From positions 15,455-79,454 of the forward strand of contig JADKHW010000014.1 in the NCBI GenBank assembly GCA_016721565.1: 64,000 nt of DNA. Direction: 5' to 3'. The notes beneath the pieces were generated by a model. That model searched no databases. It saw only the letters and a program-made list of their open reading frames with translations, and was not told the DNA's origin. Numbering within the stretch: the stretch's first letter is position 1; each line of letters begins with the position of its first letter. Both the position numbers and the translations under genes were made by a program. Below are positions 8,407 to 17,341 of the stretch, one piece after another. Source of the stretch: a bacterium (GTDB taxonomy: Bacteria > Electryoneota > RPQS01).

Positions 8407-8952
8407 TTAAGCGGGAACTTGCGCCGCTTCTTCCATCGTGGCGCGCAAATTCACCAAACAATCAGGACTCGCGTATTCGCCGCCGGAGCAATTTGTAACA
8501 TGCTTCACGAAGGCCGCGAGGCGTTCGAGCGTGGTTTCTTCAAGATGATGTTCCATCACCGAGGCTTCGCGTTCAGCGGCCTCTGCATTTACGCCCAGAA
8601 CTTCAATCAAGAACTTACGTGTCAAATCAAAGCGATCACAAATCTGTCGCCCGATTCGCTCGCCTGTCGGCGTGAGTTGAATCTTGCCATAATTTTCTTG
8701 TGAGGCTAACCCCAAATCTCTCAAGCAATTCACGGCATGGCGCGCCGTGGGAAGCCTGACGCCTTCTGTGCGTGCGAGATCCGTTAATCTTACCCCATCC
8801 GTACCGCGCGAAAGCTGAAAGAGCGTGCGCAGGTAGTTCTCGCGTGTCGGCGTTAGTCCCTCGATATTGTTTTTCGAGAACTTGCCGTTTGTATGTCCGT
8901 GTCCATTGCCATTGAGATGCGGTTTCCCATTCCCCAGACCGTTGTGTTGCAT
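8407..8952 (-). CDS. DtxR/MntR-family metal-dependent transcriptional regulator
   Basis: The protein has 181 residues. Residues about 33-95 form the winged helix-turn-helix of this family (T-P-T-R-E-N-Y-L-R-T-L-F, then L-T-D-L-A-R and the recognition helix). The dimerisation/metal domain follows, with the A-S-V-M-E-H-H-L-E-E-T motif that supplies Met, Glu and His ligands in DtxR/MntR/IdeR. The E-x-x-C/H pattern around N-C-S-G-G-E-Y is also in the usual place. Members repress metal uptake or storage genes when bound to Fe2+ or Mn2+. The first 30 residues are an unusual Asn/Gly/His-rich extension. No metal transporter is adjacent. A good promoter lies upstream at 8994-9022. Confidence 0.85.
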   Translation of the reverse strand: MQHNGLGNGKPHLNGNGHGHTNGKFSKNNIEGLTPTRENYLRTLFQLSRGTDGVRLTDLARTEGVRLPTARHAVNCLRDLGLASQENYGKIQLTPTGERIGRQICDRFDLTRKFLIEVLGVNAEAAEREASVMEHHLEETTLERLAAFVKHVTNCSGGEYASPDCLVNLRATMEEAAQVPA

Positions 8953-8993
8953 ATGCTTGGTGCGCTCAGATGTTTAGTTAATGTGTGGGCCAA

Positions 8994-9022
8994 AGTATAA
9001 GCATTTTTTCGTGGCAAGGCAA
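8994..9022 (-). promoter_or_regulatory. Sigma-70-like promoter for the DtxR-family gene
   Basis: On the minus strand TTGCCT (9022-9017), 17 bases, then TATACT (8999-8994) lie about 40 bases upstream of the start codon. No clear DtxR-type palindrome is seen. Confidence 0.5.
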
Positions 9023-9483
9023 GTAAAGTTTTGACCCTCCAGAAAATCTTCCCAACCACAATACTCGACTTACGACACTCCGGAGGAGCAAACTCTGCAT
9101 ACCTCGCCTCTCTTCCAATTTCATAAGTTGAGAGTTGTCAAATGCGTCTTGTGTTTCAGACGTGTTGGTCGAAAATTCCAATTGTGCAAGCCTTGCAATA
9201 TGATCCAAGTTGGTCAGACTTTTACACGAATTCATGCCTCGGTTTGTGGGAATTTTGAGAGAAATCTGTGACTTCTCACGGTTCCGTGTTCTGGAGACCT
9301 CATGCCTCGCAGGTTTCTTGGGGTCGGTAGAGTTCTTTTTGCAAGGGACTGGTTTTATTTGTTTTGAGGGTGAGATTATTGGACGGCCGGGTCTCAATTA
9401 TCATTCTGCAAATTATAGCATAACATACTATAACTATAATTGGCTATTAAACGAATGAATAGAATGACAAGGAGAAAGACCTC
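9023..9483. other. Non-coding stretch upstream of the choice-of-anchor I gene
   Basis: No credible gene is present. The right end is AT-rich and holds TATAAT at 9435-9440, a perfect -10 without a clear -35, about 45 bases upstream of ATG 9484. Nothing else was recognised. Confidence 0.4.
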
Positions 9484-11646
9484 ATGATCCGTTTCGCACG
9501 ATTTGCCTTGCTAAGTATTGCTCTCATGATGAGCCTGTCCGCCAATGCTGCGGCACCCAATTTGAGCCTGATTGGTCAGTATCACACCGGCGTGTTTGAT
9601 GCGGGTGCCTGCGAGATTTCCGCGTTTGATCCAACAACGCAACGGTTATTTGTTGTTAGCGCCGCCGCATCGAGCATTTTCATTCTTGATTTGAGCAACC
9701 CTGCTTCGCCGACATTAATCTCAACAATTAACGGCGCGCCATATGGTGCGTCTTTTAACAGCGTTGATGTTAAGAACGGCATCGTGGCCGCAGCCGTTGA
9801 AGCAAACCCAAAACAAAATCCGGGTGTTATCGTCTTCTTCGATACTAACGGTAGTTTCTTGAATCAGGTACCTGCGGGCGCATTGCCAGACATGATTACG
9901 TTTACTCCGGATGGTCGCTATGTACTTTCGGCTAATGAAGGTGAACCGAACGCGGCTTATACCGTTGATCCACAAGGCAGCGTGACGATTGTTGATCTTG
10001 CAGGCGGTGTAATGTCACCTGTTGTGATGACTGCTTCGTTCACAAGTTATAACGGTCAAGAAGCTTCTTTGCGCGCGCAAGGAATCCATATCTTTGGACC
10101 GAACGCCAACACATCACAAGATCTTGAACCTGAATACATCGCGGTTTCCGCAAACTCGCAAACTGCGTATGTGACATTGCAAGAGAACAACGCGCTGGCG
10201 ATTATTGACATTCCGTCAGCGACTGTTACGACTTTGAAGGCGCTTGGATATATTGATCGCAGACTCGGTGGCAATTCATTCGATCCCAGCGACCGCGACA
10301 ACGGCTCAGGCGGCCCGGCTATTGTGATGGGCAACTGGCCTGTTTACAGCATGTACAACCCCGACGCGATTGCATCATACGAAGTCGGTGGCAGTACCTT
10401 CTTGATTACGGCCAATGAAGGCGATGTGCGCGAGTATTCAGGATACACTGAAAGTGTTCGCGCTGGTGCGGGTTCATACGTTCTTGATCCGGTTGTCTTC
10501 CCGAATGCCGCGACGCTTAAGAACAATGCAAATTTGGGACGCTTGAATGTCACGACATCGCTGGGCAACACCGATGCCGATGCGCAATTTGAAGCCATCT
10601 ACACGTTCGGTGGCCGTTCGTTCTCGATTTGGGATGAGAACGGTAATCTCGTGTTTGACAGCGGTAATCAGTTTGAGACGCTGCTCGCAAGCTTGCTCCC
10701 CACGAATTTCAATTCTACCAACTCGGCCAACCAGTCCTTTGACACTCGTTCGGATGACAAGGGTCCGGAGCCTGAAGGTGTAACGATCGCCAACGTTTGT
10801 GACAGATGGTTCGCGTTTATTGGTTGCGAACGCGTCGGCGGAATCTTCGTTTATGACGTTACGAACCCGCATGTTCCGTTCTATGTTGACTACATCAACT
10901 CGCGCGACTTCAGTGTTGTCGTAAACGGCGCTAACCCCGCCACGCTGCAAGCTGTGGTTGAGTTGGGTCCGGAAGGTATTCTCTTTGTGGATGCCGCTGA
11001 TTCGCCGAACGGTGAGCCGCTGGTGATTCTCTCAAATGAAATCAACGGCAGCGTCACGGTCTATTCCGCTTTCTGTGATTCTTACTTGCCGGTTGAGTTC
11101 GGTGACTTTGATGCGGTTGCGGGTAACGGCGAAGTTCGCTTGAACTGGAATACGACTGCGGAGACGAACAATGACCGTTTTGAAATCGTACGCAATGGTT
11201 CGCCGGTCGCATCCGTTGCATCGCTCGGAAATGATGCTGAAGGCCATAATTATTCGTGGATAGACCGTAACGTTGAGAATAACACGGTTTACAACTATTC
11301 GCTAATTTCGGTTTCCCTTGCCGGTGAACGTGAAGAACTCGCTACCGCAAGCGCTACGCCGACGACGAGTAGCAACTTGCCGCTTGAATTCGCGTTGAAT
11401 CCCGCTTATCCGAACCCGTTCAACCCGACAACTTCAATTAGCTATTCGCTTCCCGAAGCGGCACAGGTGCTCTTGCAAGTATTTGATGTCAACGGACGCG
11501 AAGTGGCCACGCTTGTTAACGGCACAATGAATGCGGGTACGCACAGCGTTACCTTTGATGCCGCCAACCTTTCAAGCGGTATCTACTTCACGCGCATGAA
11601 CGCGGGCAGCTTTAGCGCTTCGCAAAAGCTCGTCCTGATGAAGTAG
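9484..11646 (+). CDS. Choice-of-anchor I family secreted protein with Por-type C-terminal sorting domain
   Basis: The protein has 720 residues from ATG 9484, with AAGGAG at 9469-9474 and a signal peptide ending N-A-A-A. Residues about 25-535 form the choice-of-anchor I beta-propeller: L-S-L-I-G-Q-Y-H-T-G at the start, then G-A-C-E-I-S-A-F-D, later D-K-G-P-E-P-E-G-V. These propellers resemble the N-terminal part of some secreted alkaline phosphatases. An Fn3-like domain lies at about 545-625. From about 630 comes the sorting domain (A-Y-P-N-P-F-N-P-T-T-S-I-S-Y), ending K-L-V-L-M-K, which directs export and surface attachment through a type IX-like pathway. The catalytic role is unproven. Confidence 0.85.
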   Translation: MIRFARFALLSIALMMSLSANAAAPNLSLIGQYHTGVFDAGACEISAFDPTTQRLFVVSAAASSIFILDLSNPASPTLISTINGAPYGASFNSVDVKNGIVAAAVEANPKQNPGVIVFFDTNGSFLNQVPAGALPDMITFTPDGRYVLSANEGEPNAAYTVDPQGSVTIVDLAGGVMSPVVMTASFTSYNGQEASLRAQGIHIFGPNANTSQDLEPEYIAVSANSQTAYVTLQENNALAIIDIPSATVTTLKALGYIDRRLGGNSFDPSDRDNGSGGPAIVMGNWPVYSMYNPDAIASYEVGGSTFLITANEGDVREYSGYTESVRAGAGSYVLDPVVFPNAATLKNNANLGRLNVTTSLGNTDADAQFEAIYTFGGRSFSIWDENGNLVFDSGNQFETLLASLLPTNFNSTNSANQSFDTRSDDKGPEPEGVTIANVCDRWFAFIGCERVGGIFVYDVTNPHVPFYVDYINSRDFSVVVNGANPATLQAVVELGPEGILFVDAADSPNGEPLVILSNEINGSVTVYSAFCDSYLPVEFGDFDAVAGNGEVRLNWNTTAETNNDRFEIVRNGSPVASVASLGNDAEGHNYSWIDRNVENNTVYNYSLISVSLAGEREELATASATPTTSSNLPLEFALNPAYPNPFNPTTSISYSLPEAAQVLLQVFDVNGREVATLVNGTMNAGTHSVTFDAANLSSGIYFTRMNAGSFSASQKLVLMK

Positions 11647-11647
11647 C

Positions 11648-11684
11648 CAGCCAGCGCCGGCGCTGGACCCAACGCGCTGCGCAG
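11648..11684 (+). repeat. Stop-adjacent palindromic repeat, copy 1
   Basis: Starts at the stop codon of the choice-of-anchor I gene: ccagcgc-cg-gcgctggaccc followed by aacgcgctgcgca. It has the same layout and orientation relative to its gene as the copies at 27249, 38815, 60603, 61153 and 62725. Confidence 0.7.
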
Positions 11685-11728
11685 TAGCCTTGGACTTTGA
11701 ATTGATTAGGTTCTGACATGATGAAAAT

Positions 11729-11757
11729 GCGGCCCGTCCAACTGGACGGGCCGCTTT
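11729..11757 (+). terminator. Rho-independent terminator (gcggcccgtcca type)
   Basis: A 12-bp perfect stem gcggcccgtcca / tggacgggccgc with a 2-base loop and TTT. Nearly the same hairpin occurs at 14388-14418 and 16394-16424. Confidence 0.8.
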
Positions 11758-11759
11758 GC

Positions 11760-12140
11760 ATTTCTAAGGTCAGTAAAGTATAAAGACTCACTTTAACTTC
11801 TATGCTTATCACCACTTTATGAGGACTATTCGAATTGGAAAACGTTGCCGTTGGCATAAGTGATTTATCGAACCATCCGTGGCTCATAATAACCTTTGTT
11901 TCAAGATATCGACACTTTTTTGTGTTGTCGTTTCAGCTCTATAAATCACAAAACTTACTGTTTCTTTCTTAATGCATGGATCTATCTTTAATTTTTGTTG
12001 CTAATGGGATTGCCTGTATCATATTCAAGCTGGGTTCTGTATGATGGGTGGAGCGCATCTTGCTCACAATTGGTTGCAATGCAAGAGTTCGATTGCAGGA
12101 ATTATTACTCCGAAGAATCAAGAGAAGGCAGGATTTGAGT
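11760..12140 (+). promoter_or_regulatory. Non-coding region with candidate promoter for the chemotaxis genes
   Basis: No gene is seen. A possible promoter is TTGTTG (11995-12000), 16 bases, TATCAT (12017-12022), about 120 bases before the cheW start. The rest shows no recognisable structure. Confidence 0.3.
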
Positions 12141-12656
12141 ATGAAGGTTCATACGAATGATGAATCCAAGCTTGCCGCCGACAAGGGGGGCAAATATCTA
12201 ACGTTCGTCCTCAATGGCGAAGGTTATGGGCTTGAGATTCTAAAGGTGAGAGAGATAAACGGAATGATGTCGATCACGGCAGTTCCACGCATGCCCGACT
12301 ATATGAAAGGCGTCATCAACCTGCGGGGAAAAGTCATTCCCGTGATTGATTTGCGTTTGAAATTTGGTATGGAGAGACAAGACAACACAGCTGAGACGTG
12401 CATCATTGTCGTAGATGTTGGCGGTATGTTGATGGGCGTCGTCGTAGATCAAGTCTCAGAAGTTCTTGACATCCGAGGTGAAGACATCGAAGGTGCGCCT
12501 AACATTGGCGTCAACATTGATACAAGTTTCATTCTTGGAATGGGCAAGGCTAAAGGCTCAGTCAAGATTTTGCTCGATATTGATAAGGTGCTCTCTGATT
12601 CGGATTACATGGCGCTTGACGAAGCGGTCGTTGACGAAGAAGCTGTCAGCGAATAA
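12141..12656 (+). CDS. cheW: Chemotaxis coupling protein CheW
   Basis: The protein has 171 residues starting at ATG 12141; the frame extends upstream to 12048, but that part is not CheW-like. The whole CheW domain is present: K-Y-L-T-F-V-L-N-G-E-G-Y-G-L-E-I-L-K-V-R-E-I near the start, then G-V-I-N-L-R-G-K-V-I-P-V-I-D-L-R, and a late I-L-L-D-I-D-K-V. CheW bridges chemoreceptors and the histidine kinase CheA in the membrane-associated signalling array. The gene is 72 bases upstream of a chemoreceptor gene, but no cheA, cheY, cheR or cheB lies in the window, so the kinase must be encoded elsewhere. Confidence 0.9.
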   Translation: MKVHTNDESKLAADKGGKYLTFVLNGEGYGLEILKVREINGMMSITAVPRMPDYMKGVINLRGKVIPVIDLRLKFGMERQDNTAETCIIVVDVGGMLMGVVVDQVSEVLDIRGEDIEGAPNIGVNIDTSFILGMGKAKGSVKILLDIDKVLSDSDYMALDEAVVDEEAVSE

Positions 12657-12728
12657 GCCCAATTAACATTACAATTAGGAAATATGTGCCTTCCGCTTAA
12701 AGCGGGGCCACAAATTAAGGGTATAGAA

Positions 12729-14360
12729 ATGTTTCAAAATTTGTCATTAAAGACTAAACTCATTGGTTCGTTTAGTGTTGTAGCCACGATCTTGGCCATC
12801 GTGGCATGGGTTGGGTTATCCAGCGTAACCAAAGTTGATACCTATTTGTCAGACATCGGTCACCGCTTGATTCCAAGCGCGGATGCAATTATGGAGTGTT
12901 CGCAGAGCGTTACCCAAGTGCGTATGCTTTCGCGTCAAATCATGGACCCGCAACTGTCCAAGGAAAGGCAGCGCGAATATCCGCAGATGAGCGAGAAGGC
13001 GTGGCAGAAGATTGACGGCTGTTTTAAGGAATACGAAGCACTTGAACACTCCGACGAAGCTTGGGCGGCGTTCAAAGAGTTCAAGGTTAAGTTTGAAGCG
13101 TGGAAGCAAGGTTTTACACGTTTCGATCAAAAGGCCGATGCATACATCAACAGCAACGACCCAAACCTCTCTGCAACACTGCTCAGCGAAATGCACGATA
13201 TTCTTGAAGGGGAGATGCTTGAATCTGCGCGTGCTTCTGTAAGTGCGTTGACTAAAATGGAAGAAGTTACAAGTCAATCGACTGATAGCAAAATGAAAGA
13301 GGCTGAGGAGACTTCTAAGAGTGGCAGGACAATGGCAACCATATTTGGTATCAGCGGCATCCTTGCAGCTCTGGCCTTTGGTATTTTCCTGAGCTTAAAC
13401 ATATCGCGGAATCTGAATCGTATCGTGATGTCTGCGAGTGAAGGCGCCAGCCAAATCGCGTCGGCGGCAGGCCAAGTGTCTTCATCTGCACAGGGTGTCG
13501 CTGAAGGCTCGCAGGAGCAAGCGGCCTCGATTGAGGAGACCAGTTCTGCGGTGGAAGAACTCACGGCCATGACCAAGCAAAACACTTCAAATGCGAAGCA
13601 AGCTTCGATGTTGGCAGGTGAAGCGCGCGCATCAATGGCAAAGTCCGCCGAAGGCGCGAATGCAATGGATACGGCTATGCGCGATATCAAGGGCGCTTCG
13701 GATCAGACTGCGAAGATCGTCAAGACGATTGACGAGATCGCGTTCCAGACTAATTTACTTGCACTCAATGCCGCTGTAGAAGCCGCGCGCGCAGGTGAAG
13801 CTGGCAAGGGTTTCGCCGTCGTCGCGGAGGAAGTTCGCAATCTTGCCATGCGTGCCGCTGAAGCTGCAAAGACTACCAATTCGTTGATTGAAGAGAACTC
13901 CGTACGTGTTAACGGCGGTGTACAAATTATTGACGGTCTCAAAACAACTCTTCAGCAAACTGTATCATCGGCTGAAAAGGTTACGAGCCTGGCCAATGAA
14001 GTTGCGGCGGCATCTGATGAACAGTCAAGCGGTCTTGAACAGATTAATACTGCGATTGCTCAGATGAATCAAGCCACGCAAGCGAATGCTGCCAATGCAG
14101 AAGAGGCGGCTGCGGCATCTGAAGAAGCTTCGGGTCAAGCGGAAAGTTTGCGCGATCTGGTTGAAGAGCTGAAACAGATTGTCAACGGCGGTCATGCGGC
14201 TCAATACGGTAACAGCACCTACAATGAACCACGCAGGCCGAAAATGACGCTACAGAAGCCAAAGGCAAAATCGAATACGTCAGCGTCGAAGTTCAAGAAG
14301 GCTACGTCGATTGCCGAAAGTTCTATCCCCTTCAATGAAGATGATATGAACAGCTTCTAA
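12729..14360 (+). CDS. Methyl-accepting chemotaxis protein
   Basis: The protein has 543 residues from ATG 12729. TM1 spans about residues 12-30, a periplasmic four-helix-bundle-type sensor about 31-200, and TM2 about 208-228. Only a short HAMP-like stretch (I-S-R-N-L-N-R-I-V) precedes the long cytoplasmic coiled coil. The hairpin tip, with A-F-Q-T-N-L-L-A-L-N-A-A-V-E-A-A-R-A-G-E, starts at about residue 338; this conserved tip binds CheW and CheA. The tail is Lys/Pro/Ser-rich and ends D-M-N-S-F; no N-W-E-T-F-type CheR tether is seen. It is probably co-transcribed with cheW. Confidence 0.9.
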   Translation: MFQNLSLKTKLIGSFSVVATILAIVAWVGLSSVTKVDTYLSDIGHRLIPSADAIMECSQSVTQVRMLSRQIMDPQLSKERQREYPQMSEKAWQKIDGCFKEYEALEHSDEAWAAFKEFKVKFEAWKQGFTRFDQKADAYINSNDPNLSATLLSEMHDILEGEMLESARASVSALTKMEEVTSQSTDSKMKEAEETSKSGRTMATIFGISGILAALAFGIFLSLNISRNLNRIVMSASEGASQIASAAGQVSSSAQGVAEGSQEQAASIEETSSAVEELTAMTKQNTSNAKQASMLAGEARASMAKSAEGANAMDTAMRDIKGASDQTAKIVKTIDEIAFQTNLLALNAAVEAARAGEAGKGFAVVAEEVRNLAMRAAEAAKTTNSLIEENSVRVNGGVQIIDGLKTTLQQTVSSAEKVTSLANEVAAASDEQSSGLEQINTAIAQMNQATQANAANAEEAAAASEEASGQAESLRDLVEELKQIVNGGHAAQYGNSTYNEPRRPKMTLQKPKAKSNTSASKFKKATSIAESSIPFNEDDMNSF

Positions 14361-14387
14361 TTGGAATCTTACGTGCGGGGGAACGTC

Positions 14388-14418
14388 AAGCGGCCCATCT
14401 ATACTGGATGGGCCGCTT
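14388..14418 (+). terminator. Rho-independent terminator (gcggccc type)
   Basis: Stem aagcggcccatc / gatgggccgctt with a 7-base loop, 27 bases after the chemoreceptor stop. It is a sequence relative of the hairpins at 11729 and 16394. Confidence 0.75.
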
Positions 14419-14498
14419 ATGCCAATAATAGATTGAGTTCAACGAGTTACAAATAATCCTGTTTTAGTGGCATCAAACCACAACTGAGGAGAACGCAA

Positions 14499-16358
14499 AT
14501 GGTCCGATATATGAGGACAACAATTTCTTGCGCTTTACTATGTTTGTTCTGGCTGTCGGTTAACACAATTTACGCCGAGAACAAACCTGAATCAACAACA
14601 TCTCCGACCGCGATAAAGCAACAGATTAGTCAGTCAGAGAAGGCGCTGGTTGATCTTGAACAGCTTGTGCAGCAGTGCGGCGATTGTTCCGAAGAGGTTC
14701 GTATTGCCGGAAGTCTTACCGAACTTCGAGGGTATATCGCCTTTCTGAAGGTGCGGCTTGATTCCATTAAGAGCGAAATCACGCTTAAGGAGCAAATAGC
14801 CGCCGCCGCAAAGGCCGCTAAAGAGGCAGAAAAGCTAGCGGCGGAAAAGGCTGCTGCCGCTCCCGTAGCCGTGGTTGCGGCTGAGGCTGCACAACCTGTG
14901 ACTGCACCGGTGGAAACGCCTGCGGTTGCACCAACGGCGCAACAGACGACATTAGCTGAAATTGAGAATGGCTATTTAGAGCTTGATCGTAAGATGCAAC
15001 TCTTCAAGCTGCAATCTCAAAAGGATCCGGTAATGGCGACCGACCAGAAATCGTTTGAGAGTCGTTTAGATGATATGTACCTCACGCTGATCGATATTCG
15101 CAATCGGCTGAATGAAACCGGACCAAGCAAACTCGCCATCACCACTCCGGGTGTGGATGATGTGACGTTGGTCGCTTCACGCAGCGGTACGTTTGCACCG
15201 CATCCTAAAGAGGCTCCTGCTGAAGTTGCGGCAGCGCCTGTTTCGTCAACCGCGACTCCCGCGCAAGCGCCTGCAAAGCCCTTGAATTTGTCTGATCTCA
15301 ATTATAAGATTGAGGGTAGAGGATTCTTTGCCTATCGACATGATGCGACCAAAGGCGAGGGCCAGGCCAACGAGTTTGAGATGGCGCGCATGAACTTCGG
15401 TATCAGATATTTTGCGTCTGACGACCTGATGCTCCGCTACGTGACCGATATCGCGCGCGAAAGCGGCACCGGCAAAATTGACGCGCAAGCGCAGTTAGCT
15501 TATGTAGATTGGAAAATGGACAAGCACTTCAATTTGTTGACGGGCCTTTTGCTCACCAACAATTGGGCGCAAACGGAAGTAACTTGGGGCTATCGCTCCA
15601 TTTTGTGGAGTCCGATGGAAGCCTTTGGCGATTACTGGGGCGCATGGAACAAGAAATACACGACATATCTTGAAGCATGGGCGCAGGCTGATCCCACGAA
15701 AGCCGGACTCTTGAGCAATCAAATTACTGCCTCAAGGTCGAAGATGGGCGCTGCGGCGGACATGGCCGTCGGTGTAAGTTACAAGCCCGTGAAATCTGCA
15801 TTCGTGAATTTCCAAATTCGCAACGGTAGCGGCTACAAATCTGCGGAAAACGACATGTTCAAGAACTTCCAATTGATGGTTGGAAAATCTTTTATGAACA
15901 ATGCGGTGAACGTCTCTGCGTTCACGGAACTTGAACCTTATCGCGGGGTGGATGAGAACGGTGACTCGAAAGGCTTCGTGAATGTCGCGTGGGATATGTC
16001 CGCGTCTTACACAGACGTTAATAAATTCACCGTCGGCACAAGTGTCAATTCCAAGACCATCGCCAGCACTGCGAGCATTACAGGTACGTGCATATCGGGT
16101 TTCGCTCACGGCTTCATTAAGGCTAACAAGCTGAAAGCGATTGCTCGTTACGACGTTTACAACACGGGTTTCAATGATGCGCCGGTGCGGCCCGGTGATG
16201 AAGCATTCCAGAGCAACGGAACCCGCATGGTCATCGGACTTGATTATCTTGCGCACAAGAACTTCAGCATCATTCCGAACTTGCAAGTTGTCAATTACGA
16301 AGATTCTGACCTTGAACCGGTCAAATCAGCTTACGTGCACATGGCGTTCAAGTGGTAG
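14499..16358 (+). CDS. Porin-like outer-membrane protein with N-terminal coiled coil and Ala/Pro-rich linker
   Basis: The protein has 619 residues. ATG 14499 follows a GAGGAGA site, and a signal peptide ends at about residue 27. Residues about 30-105 are heptad-like and likely coiled coil. Two Ala/Val/Pro-rich linkers (about 105-155 and 225-265) flank a second helical stretch. From about residue 268 the sequence alternates like a beta-barrel of the phosphate-selective porin (OprO/P-like) kind, with F-F-A-Y-R-H-D-A and a last residue Trp, as expected for an outer-membrane barrel end. The helical N-terminus could reach peptidoglycan or a periplasmic partner. It has its own terminator on each side. 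Confidence 0.65.
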   Translation: MVRYMRTTISCALLCLFWLSVNTIYAENKPESTTSPTAIKQQISQSEKALVDLEQLVQQCGDCSEEVRIAGSLTELRGYIAFLKVRLDSIKSEITLKEQIAAAAKAAKEAEKLAAEKAAAAPVAVVAAEAAQPVTAPVETPAVAPTAQQTTLAEIENGYLELDRKMQLFKLQSQKDPVMATDQKSFESRLDDMYLTLIDIRNRLNETGPSKLAITTPGVDDVTLVASRSGTFAPHPKEAPAEVAAAPVSSTATPAQAPAKPLNLSDLNYKIEGRGFFAYRHDATKGEGQANEFEMARMNFGIRYFASDDLMLRYVTDIARESGTGKIDAQAQLAYVDWKMDKHFNLLTGLLLTNNWAQTEVTWGYRSILWSPMEAFGDYWGAWNKKYTTYLEAWAQADPTKAGLLSNQITASRSKMGAAADMAVGVSYKPVKSAFVNFQIRNGSGYKSAENDMFKNFQLMVGKSFMNNAVNVSAFTELEPYRGVDENGDSKGFVNVAWDMSASYTDVNKFTVGTSVNSKTIASTASITGTCISGFAHGFIKANKLKAIARYDVYNTGFNDAPVRPGDEAFQSNGTRMVIGLDYLAHKNFSIIPNLQVVNYEDSDLEPVKSAYVHMAFKW

Positions 16359-16393
16359 GCGACGTGGACGCTAAATAGGTTCCGAAGAAAATG

Positions 16394-16424
16394 AAGCGGC
16401 CCGTCCATTGGACGGGCCGCTTTT
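16394..16424 (+). terminator. Rho-independent terminator (gcggcccgtcca type)
   Basis: Perfect stem aagcggcccgtcca / tggacgggccgctt followed by TT. Its 12-base arms are the same as at 11729. Confidence 0.8.
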
Positions 16425-16445
16425 GTATTCGTGATCTTGCTTGAC

Positions 16446-16472
16446 GCGGGCGGCACGCCTGCCGCCCCTACA
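16446..16472 (+). repeat. Short REP-like hairpin (cctaca-tail family)
   Basis: gcgggcggca - cgcc - tgccgccc followed by ctaca. Same form as the terminal part of the repeats at 537-622 and 710-796. Confidence 0.5.
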
Positions 16473-16478
16473 CTGTTC

Positions 16479-17331
16479 TTACTTACATCTCGCTCCGGCG
16501 CTTTTGACAAACTCTTCAATTGTGCCGAAGTGGTCTATGGCGTGTTCGAGAGCGGTGTAGCCTTTCACGCGGCCTACCTTCCATTGCTTTAGGCCTTCCA
16601 TATCGAGCAGCGGTCTGAGTTCGGGGTCGTCGTAGCTCATGTCCTGCAAGAGTTCACAGAATCTGGCGATGTCTTTGGTCGGCGCACGGTCCAACACGGT
16701 GAAATTGCAATGATCGAAAAACGGCGTGCGCGCGAGCACTTTTGTTGTGCCCGGTTTCAGCGTGCCTTCTTGTTCAAACAATGCGTAGTTCGCTTCGAGC
16801 ACGCACGCGGCGTCGGCTTCACCGTTCGCGAGCGCTTTGGCCGCGTCGCGTTCGCCGCCGATGTGATCGCCGTGCAAGTCCGACCAACACATCAAAGGGA
16901 ATCATCGTGAAATCCACGTCCGGTTCGAGTCCCGCATTGACGAGTTCATTCAGTGGAATCAGCGTGGCCTGTGGAGAATCTTTTGCTCCGACGGCCACAC
17001 GTTTGCCGCGCAGATCGCCGATCTTGTGAATGCCTTCCTCGCGGCGTACGACAATCACCGACGTCAAATCGCAATCGCTGTCGCGCATCATCACCGCGAC
17101 CGCGTGACGACCCGTGGCTTTGGCGAGCTGTTCGGATTGAATCCATGCGAGCGGAGAATTCCACGCGATGTGGATCATCCCGTCGAAGTGTGCTTCCACT
17201 TGCCGCTCGTAGTTCGAAAACAAAACGTAGTCAAAGTCGAGGCCGTTGCGAATGAAATACTCCTTGAAGCCGTTCCAAATTGTCACGACTTTCGGATCAT
17301 ACGCCACCGCGCCCATCAACAAGGTGCTCAA
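16479..17331 (-). CDS. Cytosolic PhnD-like substrate-binding protein, one frameshift
   Basis: Translation starts at TTG 17331, 6 bases after AAGGAG. The first 150 residues follow the PhnD/periplasmic-binding-protein fold (V-A-Y-D-P-K-V-V-T-I-W-N-G-F-K-E-Y-F, then a G-D-L-R-G-K-R-V-A-V-G motif that contacts the ligand). Near 16876 one extra base shifts the frame; the rest (G-E-R-D-A-A-K-A-L-A-N-G-E-A-D-A to A-G-A-R-C-K at 16479) is intact, for about 283 residues. PhnD proteins normally bind phosphonate or phosphite for ABC uptake, but this one has no signal peptide and no transporter neighbour, so it is probably cytoplasmic. It follows the acyl-CoA dehydrogenase gene by 10 bases. Confidence 0.7.
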
Positions 17332-17341
17332 TTGCTTCTCC

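Noticed and set aside
8978..9397. 139-codon minus-strand frame in the gap before the choice-of-anchor I gene
   Set aside because: No ribosome site, unlikely composition, and it overlaps the promoter of the DtxR-family gene.
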